Shown here: piece by piece, positions 8,214 through 14,044 of the stretch
Position numbering within the stretch: position 1 is the first letter of the stretch
How the letters are laid out: the number at the start of each line of letters is the position of its first letter
Assembly: GCA_023474185.1 (NCBI GenBank)
Contig: JAMCXR010000036.1
Span: 1 to 16,232, forward strand
Direction of reading: 5' to 3'
DNA length: 16,232 bases
Origin: Patescibacteria group bacterium
Lineage (GTDB): Bacteria; Patescibacteriota; Minisyncoccia; UBA6257; Colwellbacteraceae
Program-made: the position numbers and the translations under genes
Notes under the pieces: model-generated
The model's input: the letters and a program-made list of their open reading frames with translations, nothing else
Told to the model about the DNA's origin: nothing
The model's database searches: none

Positions 8214-8627
8214 ATGGATAGTGAAAAGAAAAGCTACGAAATTTCCTTTCTCCTGGGCAACGAGAACGACGTCGAGGCGGTGTTAAAGCATCTCTCGCAA
8301 ATCGGAGCCGAAATTCTTAACGAGGGAAAAATTTCGGAGGTTTCCCTGGCTTACCCGATTAAAAAACTAGCTTCCGCTAGTTTCGGTTGGATTTACTTTT
8401 CCGCTCTGCCCGAAAAAATCGGCGAGCTGAATTCTGCTCTCAAAATGGACGGAAAAATAATCCGTTATCTCATAATAACCCCGCCTATTGTAAAAACCGA
8501 AAAGAAAAGGCCGGCCAAAGCCTCGGAGAAAGAAGAATCTTCTGCCCCAGCTGCGCCAGTGGCGACGGCGGAAAACGAACTCTCTAACGAGGAGTTGGAG
8601 AAAAAATTGGAGGAAATCCTACAGTAA
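8214..8627 (+). CDS. rpsF: 30S ribosomal protein S6
   Basis: S6 binds 16S rRNA together with S18 on the platform of the small subunit. The 137-aa protein opens MDSEKKSYEISFLLGNEND and contains the family core SLAYPIKKL and KIIRYLIITPP, giving an S6 fold over about residues 6-93. A charged Ala/Pro/Glu-rich tail ends in NEELEKKLEEILQ, as in many S6 proteins. ATG 8214 was chosen over the GTG at 8187 because the extended upstream reading would run across the promoter -10 element. There is no Shine-Dalgarno. First gene of the rpsF-ssb-rpsR operon; the ssb ATG follows after 13 bases. Confidence 0.95.
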   Translation: MDSEKKSYEISFLLGNENDVEAVLKHLSQIGAEILNEGKISEVSLAYPIKKLASASFGWIYFSALPEKIGELNSALKMDGKIIRYLIITPPIVKTEKKRPAKASEKEESSAPAAPVATAENELSNEELEKKLEEILQ

Positions 8628-8640
8628 CAGCAACTGACCA

Positions 8641-9099
8641 ATGAATCTTAATAAAGTGTTTATAATAGGGAACCTCACTCGCGATCCGGAGTTGCGCCAA
8701 ACTCCAAGCGGGCAGCCGGTTTGCTCGTTTGGCGTTGCTACAAACAGTTATTACACCGACCGCAATGGAGTGAAACAAACCAGCACCGAATTCCACAATA
8801 TCGTTCTTTGGGGAAAGCAGGCGGAACTGGCCAATCAGTTCCTAACCAAGGGCAGCAATGTTTTCGTCGAAGGCAGGTTGCAGACCAGGAGCTGGGAAGG
8901 TAAAGACGGACAGCAGAGGAAAACAACCGAGATAGTCGGCGAGCGGGTGCAATTCGGTCCCCGGCCCTCGGGACGGGTAGACGAAACCCTAAAAAGCAAA
9001 CCGTCGGAAAAAAGCGCCGTCGATTCCGAGCCGGTGGAGGAAATACCGGTTATCGACATCGATGCCGATGAAATTAAGCCGGAAGATTTGCCATTCTAG
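8641..9099 (+). CDS. ssb: Single-stranded DNA-binding protein
   Basis: SSB coats single-stranded DNA during replication and repair. The protein is 152 aa. The N-terminal OB-fold (about 1-108) opens MNLNKVFIIGNLTRDPELRQ and includes FHNIVLWGKQAELANQFL, KGSNVFVEGRL and the WEGKDGQQRKTTEIV strand. A Ser/Lys/Pro linker follows, then an acidic tail (IDIDADEIKPEDLPF). The tail matches the conserved C-terminal tip (D-D-I-P-F in E. coli) that recruits partner proteins; Leu replaces the usual Ile. Its position between rpsF and rpsR is a widely conserved arrangement. No Shine-Dalgarno is visible before the ATG. Confidence 0.97.
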   Translation: MNLNKVFIIGNLTRDPELRQTPSGQPVCSFGVATNSYYTDRNGVKQTSTEFHNIVLWGKQAELANQFLTKGSNVFVEGRLQTRSWEGKDGQQRKTTEIVGERVQFGPRPSGRVDETLKSKPSEKSAVDSEPVEEIPVIDIDADEIKPEDLPF

Positions 9100-9126
9100 C
9101 CGATATCTTGTAAGCTCGAAAATGTT

Positions 9127-9333
9127 ATGAAAAACGAACAGTGTTTTTTCTGCTCACAGGGAGTAAAGCAAATCGACTATAAAGAGGTTGAGAGCTTGAG
9201 GCGTTTTGTTTCCCAGCAGGCAAAAATTATCGATCCGATTCACACCGGGACTTGCGCTAAACACCAGCGTTTGTTGGCTCAGGCAGTGAAGCGGGCCAGA
9301 TTCATGGGGCTTTTACCTTTTGTTAAAGGATAA
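9127..9333 (+). CDS. rpsR: 30S ribosomal protein S18
   Basis: S18 pairs with S6 on the 30S platform. At 68 aa it is near the usual length. It reads MKNEQCFFCSQGVKQIDYKE, has the LRRFVSQQAKI core, and ends CAKHQRLLAQAVKRARFMGL. C6, C9, C43 and H46 could form a zinc site of the cysteine-containing S18 type. It lies 27 bases after ssb. No rplI (L9) gene follows, although S18 is followed by L9 in many bacteria; loss of L9 is known in several CPR lineages. No Shine-Dalgarno is seen. Confidence 0.96.
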   Translation: MKNEQCFFCSQGVKQIDYKEVESLRRFVSQQAKIIDPIHTGTCAKHQRLLAQAVKRARFMGLLPFVKG

Positions 9334-9348
9334 TTTTCACCGGCGGAT

Positions 9349-9909
9349 ATGTTTGACTTAGACTATTCGATCTTCGGCGCGCTGTATCGATTTGCAACCA
9401 GCGTTCCTTACTTAGAATGGGTTTATGTTTTTCTGGCCAGCTACCTTCCGTACATTGTAGTAGTCGTGTTTTTGTACGAGCTTTTGCGTGTTCGGGAGCT
9501 CAAGAAAAAGTTTTATATATTTTTCCTCGCAATCGTTTCGGCTCTCCTTTCGTGGGGAGTCGTTGCTTATTGTTTCCACTTCTTTTGGCATCGCGCTAGA
9601 CCCTTTATTTTTGCGGGCGCGGCTGCTGGAACTTCCATGCCGTCGGTCGTTCCTTTAATACACGCTGTCGCAAGCTCTTCTTTTCCGTCGGGCCACGTGT
9701 CTTTTCTCGTACCCGTAGCTTTGTCCGCTTTTTTGATAAACAGGCGAGCGGGAATCTGGATTAGCGTTCTTACTCTTCTTATCGGGTTTGGAAGGATAGC
9801 GGTGGGGGTTCACTGGCCATCTGACGTACTGGGAGGAATACTCATCGGAGCCGTCAGCTATGCGGCGGCCTATAAGTTATTACCGCGAATTAATGCCGAC
9901 TCGGCGTAA
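9349..9909 (+). CDS. PAP2-family membrane phosphatase, BcrC-like (probable undecaprenyl-diphosphatase)
   Basis: Integral membrane acid phosphatase of the PAP2 superfamily. The likely substrate is undecaprenyl diphosphate, recycled to the monophosphate carrier for peptidoglycan synthesis. The 186-aa protein has about five or six hydrophobic segments. Motif 1 is WHRARPF with R84-P85. Motif 2 is SSFPSGH (110-116). Motif 3 is GRIAVGVHWPSD with R149, H155 and D159. The catalytic His116, His155 and Asp159 are therefore all present. The Lys seven residues before the RP arginine in motif 1 is His77 here. The gene starts 15 bases after rpsR and is followed by a terminator, so it is probably the last gene of the rpsF operon. 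Context with rodA and mltG in the window favours a cell-wall role, but another lipid phosphate substrate is possible. Confidence 0.88.
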   Translation: MFDLDYSIFGALYRFATSVPYLEWVYVFLASYLPYIVVVVFLYELLRVRELKKKFYIFFLAIVSALLSWGVVAYCFHFFWHRARPFIFAGAAAGTSMPSVVPLIHAVASSSFPSGHVSFLVPVALSAFLINRRAGIWISVLTLLIGFGRIAVGVHWPSDVLGGILIGAVSYAAAYKLLPRINADSA

Positions 9910-9932
9910 AATCGTCGGCTCGCTAAGCAATA

Positions 9933-9963
9933 AACCGCTGGTTTAACCCGGCGGTTTTGTTTT
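9933..9963 (+). terminator. Rho-independent terminator after the PAP2 gene
   Basis: AACCGCTGG (9933-9941) pairs with CCGGCGGTT (9948-9956), a 9-bp stem with one G-U pair and a 6-base loop. TTTTGTTTT follows. The T-tract runs directly into the -10 element of the next gene. Confidence 0.85.
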
Positions 9964-9968
9964 ATATT
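9963..9968 (+). promoter_or_regulatory. Candidate -10 element of the MFS gene
   Basis: TATATT lies 6 bases before the GTG start at 9975, which would place transcription initiation at the start codon (a leaderless mRNA). The -35 region falls within the terminator hairpin and matches poorly, so the call is tentative. Confidence 0.4.
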
Positions 9969-9974
9969 TAGAAG

Positions 9975-11144
9975 GTGAACGAAGACAAGCGGTCAATACG
10001 ACTGGTAATCGTTTTTCGGGCCTTGCGCAGCGTCGCCGCCGGAATGATTGCCATAGGATTTCCCTACCTGGTGCTTTCCACGCTGCACTACAGCGCCCTG
10101 GTTCTGGGGTCTATTTACACGGCTGCAATCCTTTCCGGGTCAGTTTTTAGTTTGCTTATCGGCTATCTGGCAGATGCCATAGACAGAAAGAGGGCGTTGT
10201 TTTTGGTTGGATTAATGTTGCCTGCAAGCTCTGTTTTGGTTTACCTGTCGCACAGCATCTGGGTTTTATTTCTAGCCGCAATCCTCGGCAGTTATTCAGC
10301 CACCGGCTCTTTGGCGGGCGGGGGAATCGGCGGGATGGCGGCGCCGCTCCAAAACGCTCTACTTGTAGACATAACCTCCGGTAAAAATCGGACTAGATAT
10401 TTTTCGCTGATAATGTTCATTTCTGGGGCGCTGGCGGCTTGCGGGTCTCTTTTGGTTGGAGTGATTAAGGAAGAAGAAATTTTTCTGATTGCCACGCTTG
10501 TCGGGCTATTTTCCATCTTTTTCCTTTGGCCGGTGAAGGATGAATTCCGCCCCGCCGGAAAAATGCCGCGGGTTAAAAATAAAATTAACATCGGCAAGTT
10601 TACGGTTACCGGAACGCTAAACGGATTCGCCCAGGGGTTAATCACCCCTTTTCTCATTCCTTTTTTTATCTTTATCTACCACGTTCCGCTTAAGGAGATG
10701 TCTTTTTACGCTTTCATTAGCGGCGGGCTGGGAGCTCTTTCTCTTTTAGTTTCTCCCGTCCTAGACAGACACTACGGTTTCCTGAAAAGTGTTATTGTGA
10801 CCAGGGGCGCCGGAGCATTGGCCGCAGTCCTTCTGCCGATGACAAGGGTTTTTCCGCTGGCTTTGGGAATTTATTTCTTATTGCCTCCGTTGCGGGTTGT
10901 TTCGGCTCCGATTCAACAGTCGGCGCTGACCAATATGGTGGAGGGAAACGAAGTGGGACGGGCCTTAGGCGTCAACCAGGCCGCCCGAATGGCGGCTTCC
11001 TCCGGAGCCACCTCCTTGACCGGCTACCTTTTCGATTTGAACGACATCCCCCTGCCTTTTTACATTTACGGGGCGGTGATGGCGGTCAATATAGCGCTTT
11101 ATCAAATTTTTTTCGGCAAAACTAAGGTTGGAGAGAACCCTTAG
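9975..11144 (+). CDS. Major facilitator superfamily transporter
   Basis: Polytopic inner-membrane secondary transporter of 389 aa with about 12 hydrophobic segments in two halves. The loop between the second and third segments is GYLADAIDRKRALFL (63-77), which matches MFS motif A (G-x3-D-x2-D-R-K-R). A charged central loop (KDEFRPAGKMPRVKNK) separates the two halves. A glycine-rich stretch at about 111-122 (SLAGGGIGGMAAP) sits in the fourth segment region. Substrate cannot be told; efflux of small molecules is the usual guess for such proteins. The start is GTG 9975, with no Shine-Dalgarno and a -10-like TATATT just upstream. The gene converges with the cytochrome b gene, with only 10 bases between the stop codons and no clear terminator. 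Confidence 0.9.
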   Translation: MNEDKRSIRLVIVFRALRSVAAGMIAIGFPYLVLSTLHYSALVLGSIYTAAILSGSVFSLLIGYLADAIDRKRALFLVGLMLPASSVLVYLSHSIWVLFLAAILGSYSATGSLAGGGIGGMAAPLQNALLVDITSGKNRTRYFSLIMFISGALAACGSLLVGVIKEEEIFLIATLVGLFSIFFLWPVKDEFRPAGKMPRVKNKINIGKFTVTGTLNGFAQGLITPFLIPFFIFIYHVPLKEMSFYAFISGGLGALSLLVSPVLDRHYGFLKSVIVTRGAGALAAVLLPMTRVFPLALGIYFLLPPLRVVSAPIQQSALTNMVEGNEVGRALGVNQAARMAASSGATSLTGYLFDLNDIPLPFYIYGAVMAVNIALYQIFFGKTKVGENP

Positions 11145-11154
11145 AGGGCAAGCG

Positions 11155-12546
11155 TCATTTCCAAATCAGTTTGGCGGCGCCCAGCTTTTCCGGCAGGCGA
11201 TTTACATACGGGATGTAGGGGAAAAGCACGAGGAGTAGTATCAGCATTCCTAGAATCTCGGCCCCGTCGCGATCTTGGTTGGGGTCGTTGGCCAAAATTG
11301 TGTTGTCCATAAGTCCCAAGGGCGCCAGCCACCAGGCCCCTGGTGGCAAAAGAGAAGAGTTTTCTTCTCGAATCATGCCGTACTGTTCGGTGGTCATTCT
11401 TAACTTTTCGGCTTTGGCGTCGATGATGCCCGTGTCGGCGATAAACCTGTCGGTATAAGTTTTGTTCAGCCAATTGGTGGACTCGCCTTGCAATGCGGCT
11501 TGATAAAGTCCGCTTTTTGCCATATTGGTGAGCGCATTGATGACGCCGATAACCGGATTGGCCTGCGTCCCGGTGATTGTTTTGTCGCTTCCGTTAAAGT
11601 AAGCGGAAGCGGTTTGCAGGTTTTGTTTCTGCAAGCCTGAATTCTCGTCGTTGAAAGTCTGCAACAAATTGACTCCGCCAAAAGTTTGCAAATATTGGGT
11701 GTACGGAACCGTTATATAAACGCTGCGCGTGTCGAACGCGTAAGGGTCAATGCTATCGAGATAATTTGCGGTGTCCGATGTGCGTGTCATTTCTCCCATC
11801 AGGGTTTGCGCAACGAGGCTTGGATCGCTTTGGGCGACATCCTGAATGGTGGTTGGCAGCACCGTGGGAGAGGGGAAGGTCAAAGCCAGGATGATTAAAA
11901 CGGCAACAAGAGCGAAACCGCGCAGGAACAAAGCGGCGTGATTAGCGGGCACCATTTCATACTTGATGTCAGCGCGATAAGGCTTGGCTATTCCTAAAAC
12001 GCGAACCAAGAAATAATGGAAGCCCAGTAGGGTGAAAATTATGAAGGGGATAAAAACAATGTGAATGCCGTAAATTTGAGCATAGTTGAGATTATTGATA
12101 AAGAGACCGAGACCCGTTCCGTTATAAAGGTCGGCTGCTTGCAATGTCCGCCATTGCGATGAGAAATCTCCGCGGAGTCCGTAGCCGAATTCGGCCTCAA
12201 ACAACGCCAAAATAAACATTAGCGACCCCAAAACCCAGGTTAATTTCCTTTTCCCTTTGAAGGCCGAGGTTAAAAACACGACCAACAGGTGGAGAATAAT
12301 TATGAGTATGAAAGCCTGCGCCGCCCAGAGATGGAGGCTCCTGAAAAACAAACCGGCGCTGGTGGTCAGCCACCAACTCGGTCCGGAAAAAACCATAACC
12401 AGTCCGGAGGCCGCTAAAATAAGAAAACAAGCCAAAGCCAGGAATCCAAGCGAATAAAAAATTTTATTGCCGTAGGACGGGACTTCGGGAATCATGATAT
12501 TCTTTAAAGCCCCCCAGCGTGAGACGTTTTCCCGATTTTCCAGCAT
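11155..12546 (-). CDS. Orphan b6-type cytochrome b with large extramembrane domain
   Basis: Diheme membrane cytochrome of the cytochrome b/b6 N-terminal family, 463 aa from the chosen start. Residues 27-54, 72-95, 104-121 and 160-183 form the four-helix heme-binding core. Ligands are H72/H86 (13 residues between) and H162/H177 (14 between, as in cytochrome b6). A fifth helix spans about 206-225. Residues 226-425 are hydrophilic and do not match a domain I recognise. A last helix (430-447) is followed by PYIPYVNRLPEKLG. GYGLRGDFSSQW replaces the usual GY-LPW motif. ATG 12546 is preferred because a promoter lies immediately upstream; ATG 12589-12591 would overlap the T-tract of the upstream gene's terminator. 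No Rieske protein, cytochrome c or quinone-pathway gene is in the window. Electron transfer with quinol or another membrane donor is plausible but unproven. Confidence 0.85.
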   Translation of the reverse strand: MLENRENVSRWGALKNIMIPEVPSYGNKIFYSLGFLALACFLILAASGLVMVFSGPSWWLTTSAGLFFRSLHLWAAQAFILIIILHLLVVFLTSAFKGKRKLTWVLGSLMFILALFEAEFGYGLRGDFSSQWRTLQAADLYNGTGLGLFINNLNYAQIYGIHIVFIPFIIFTLLGFHYFLVRVLGIAKPYRADIKYEMVPANHAALFLRGFALVAVLIILALTFPSPTVLPTTIQDVAQSDPSLVAQTLMGEMTRTSDTANYLDSIDPYAFDTRSVYITVPYTQYLQTFGGVNLLQTFNDENSGLQKQNLQTASAYFNGSDKTITGTQANPVIGVINALTNMAKSGLYQAALQGESTNWLNKTYTDRFIADTGIIDAKAEKLRMTTEQYGMIREENSSLLPPGAWWLAPLGLMDNTILANDPNQDRDGAEILGMLILLLVLFPYIPYVNRLPEKLGAAKLIWK

Positions 12547-12554
12547 ACTCTGAA

Positions 12555-12583
12555 ATGATAACGCCCGTAGCTCTGTCGGTAAA
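12555..12583 (-). promoter_or_regulatory. Promoter of the cytochrome b gene
   Basis: On the minus strand: TTTACC (-35, 12583-12578), a 17-base spacer, TATCAT (-10, 12560-12555), then 8 bases to the ATG at 12546. The geometry is the same as the rpsF promoter and again predicts a leaderless transcript. It decides the start codon used. Confidence 0.6.
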
Positions 12584-12591
12584 GCTAACAT

Positions 12592-12642
12592 AAAAAAACG
12601 CCCCTGCTCCAGGTTCTTGCTCAAGCAAGACTGGGCAGGGGG
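12592..12642 (-). terminator. Rho-independent terminator of the SLH-protein gene
   Basis: On the minus strand, CCCCTGC (12641-12635) pairs with GCAGGGG (12607-12601), with inner pairing of CTTGCT with AGCAAG. Seven T residues follow (12598-12592). It starts 15 bases after the stop codon at 12657. Confidence 0.9.
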
Positions 12643-12656
12643 AGATGAACGTGTCT

Positions 12657-13139
12657 CTACCGCTGGTAGGAACAGTGAAGAAAGGGTTCGGAGGCGTGGG
12701 CCCGCTCCCGAGCTTCCAGGATGCGATCCGCCTCCACGCCAGTAGGAAGGAGGATCACCTTCGGGATGCGGCAACAGTGGGCACAGCAGCGACAGCCGTT
12801 GCTACAACAGCCCGCTGCTGACACGGCCGGTGCCTGGTTGTCCGTACCGGGGCAAGGACAGCGCAGCCACCAGAGAAACCAAGTGGCGGTGGCAATCAAC
12901 GCCACCACCCAACCAAGAATCCGCAAAGAAACCAGGAAGACCTGGGCCCGCGTGGCCGCGACGTCCGGCTGAAAACTCCCATTAGGAAACCCCACAGCCA
13001 AACGCAAGCCGTGGGCTACCACCATCAGGCCGTAAAACCAGCCTGACGACGGGACATCCGGCATCGGACTGGCCGAGATCAGGAACGCGCCAACGACTAC
13101 CAGGAGCAGACTCAATGGGACCCACCAGGGTCGCCTCAT
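12657..13139 (-). CDS. Membrane-anchored single SLH-domain protein with cysteine-rich tail
   Basis: Predicted 160-aa envelope protein. Residues 7-23 are a hydrophobic signal peptide or anchor. Residues 26-75 fit one complete S-layer homology repeat: MPDVPSSGWFYG at the front and GFPNGSFQPDVAATRAQ (50-66) matching the family signature G-x-P-D-G-T-F-x-P with TRAE/TRAQ. SLH repeats usually bind secondary cell-wall polysaccharide and come in threes. A second hydrophobic helix (76-92) directly continues the repeat. The C-terminal part has ten cysteines (94, 96, 111, 112, 116, 118, 119, 122, 123, 156), possibly metal- or disulfide-bound. ATG 13139 was chosen because AAGGGGGG lies 7 bases upstream; a TTG ten codons earlier is less likely. 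It has its own promoter and terminator, diverging from the gene at 13331. The function is unknown. Confidence 0.75.
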   Translation of the reverse strand: MRRPWWVPLSLLLVVVGAFLISASPMPDVPSSGWFYGLMVVAHGLRLAVGFPNGSFQPDVAATRAQVFLVSLRILGWVVALIATATWFLWWLRCPCPGTDNQAPAVSAAGCCSNGCRCCAHCCRIPKVILLPTGVEADRILEARERAHASEPFLHCSYQR

Positions 13140-13188
13140 GTGGATTCCCCCCTTCGAAATTTGGGGCAAGGTTCAGAAAACAGGCTTA

Positions 13189-13217
13189 ATAAAACCATAA
13201 AATAATTATTTTGTCAA
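13189..13217 (-). promoter_or_regulatory. Promoter of the SLH-protein gene
   Basis: On the minus strand: a perfect TTGACA (13217-13212), a 17-base spacer, and TTTTAT (13194-13189) as -10. It lies about 50 bases upstream of the ATG, leaving room for a leader that carries the AAGGGGGG ribosome-binding site. Confidence 0.7.
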
Positions 13218-13238
13218 TAGCTAACTAATCAGCCCTAA

Positions 13239-13247
13239 TTATCCACA
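13239..13247 (+). promoter_or_regulatory. DnaA-box match (TTATCCACA)
   Basis: A perfect copy of the E. coli consensus 9-mer, beside an AT-rich stretch (about 13187-13242) in the divergent intergenic region. Single copy, so an origin is not supported. A DnaA-responsive regulatory site or chance are both possible. Confidence 0.3.
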
Positions 13248-13266
13248 AGTCGTATCTTCGGTTTCG

Positions 13267-13293
13267 TGATAAACTTTAATCCCGGCAAGCCGG
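13267..13293 (+). promoter_or_regulatory. Extended -10 promoter with overlapping palindrome, upstream of the DGxHR gene
   Basis: TG at 13267-13268, one base, then TAAACT (13270-13275) forms an extended -10. The expected start of transcription is at about 13282. The palindrome CCGGC-AA-GCCGG occupies 13282-13293, right at the start site, where a repressor operator or a small 5' hairpin would sit. A GGAGG (13317-13321) lies 9 bases before the GTG at 13331. No good -35 is present. Confidence 0.5.
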
Positions 13294-13330
13294 ACTGGAC
13301 CTTCAAATCCCAATACGGAGGCGAAGAATC

Positions 13331-13975
13331 GTGTTTAACTCTCTCGTTATAGAAAAGTTCACGGAAAGAACCGGGCTGTGCGTCGGCGGTCTCATCGGGG
13401 CAAGACAAGTCGTCTCTTTGCGGGACTTGGCTGAAGTGAGCGACTTGATGGTGATGAATAAAAAATATCTGGAAGCGCTGCTTTGTTCGGTGAGAACCAG
13501 TAGCGGACTTGCCCCGTACCGAGGCTGCCGAACGGTCAGCGTCACCCAAATTGACCCCTCGACGCTTCTTATCGGCCAAACTTTCGTTGAGAGAGGCAAG
13601 TACACGGCGATGATGGAAAGCATCGGCAACAAATTCACCGGCTTTTGCTTTCAGGGCAGCTTGTTGCAGCGGCCGCCGCTCTTGGTTTTCGGCAAAGACG
13701 AGGAAGGGACACCTTCGGTAGCCCACTACTTGCCGCCGATAATCGAAAACGGACGCAACCTACTGGACGGAGTCCATCGCAGTTACATCGCGCAGGCCGT
13801 TTCCGCCCCGCTGACGGCCATAATCGTAAGCGGCGTCGACACTCCCTTTCCGTGCGAACTGCACGAGTGGGACAAAGTCGCCGTCGTTGAGGAAAAACCG
13901 GCGGTAGAAGATAGATTTCAAAACCTCGACCCCGGTTTGTTCCGGCAGCTGAAGGACATCGGGATAGACGGGTAG
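13331..13975 (+). CDS. Unknown protein with ParB/sulfiredoxin-like DGxHR motif
   Basis: A 214-aa soluble protein with no family I recognise over its whole length. Residues about 114-168 look like the nucleotide-binding core of ParB N-terminal/sulfiredoxin-like proteins. YLPPIIENG (133-141) is followed by NLLDGVHR (143-150), resembling the G-x-x-R / D-G-x-H-R box, then a helix and the strand LTAIIVSG. In this fold that box contacts ATP or CTP phosphates, so nucleotide binding is an inference. The N-terminal half (1-110) is unassigned. The GTG start is set by GGAGG at 13317-13321. It has its own promoter and a strong terminator, so it is probably a single-gene unit. Alternative: a DNA-modification-type ParB-like enzyme domain. 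Confidence is high that the gene is real and low on function. Confidence 0.7.
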   Translation: MFNSLVIEKFTERTGLCVGGLIGARQVVSLRDLAEVSDLMVMNKKYLEALLCSVRTSSGLAPYRGCRTVSVTQIDPSTLLIGQTFVERGKYTAMMESIGNKFTGFCFQGSLLQRPPLLVFGKDEEGTPSVAHYLPPIIENGRNLLDGVHRSYIAQAVSAPLTAIIVSGVDTPFPCELHEWDKVAVVEEKPAVEDRFQNLDPGLFRQLKDIGIDG

Positions 13976-13984
13976 ACTGCACCT

Positions 13985-14007
13985 GCGGCGCTTCGGCGCC
14001 GCTTTTT
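13985..14007 (+). terminator. Rho-independent terminator with UUCG tetraloop
   Basis: GCGGCGC (13985-13991) and GCGCCGC (13996-14002) form a perfect 7-bp GC stem closed by the very stable C-UUCG-G tetraloop, followed by TTTTTGTTT. It ends the DGxHR gene, whose stop is 9 bases upstream. Confidence 0.95.
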
Positions 14008-14024
14008 GTTTGCCGAATAACCTT

Positions 14025-14030
14025 TATAAT
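14025..14030 (+). promoter_or_regulatory. Candidate -10 of the HAD gene
   Basis: A perfect TATAAT lies 14 bases before the ATG at 14045. No clear -35 is visible because that region is taken by the preceding terminator's T-tract. Confidence 0.45.
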
Positions 14031-14044
14031 AATTTAATTAGGCA

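Noticed and set aside
9122..9130. ATG-TTA-TGA mini reading frame overlapping the rpsR start
   Set aside because: A two-codon frame is easily formed by chance, and nothing indicates regulation.
12547..12774. Upstream extension of the cytochrome b reading frame
   Set aside because: It would run through the terminator and into the 3' end of the SLH-protein gene, and the sequence is low-complexity Pro/Ser/Arg. A promoter sits just before ATG 12546.
13187..13247. Replication origin
   Set aside because: Only one DnaA box and no dnaA or dnaN nearby; an AT-rich intergenic region alone is not enough.
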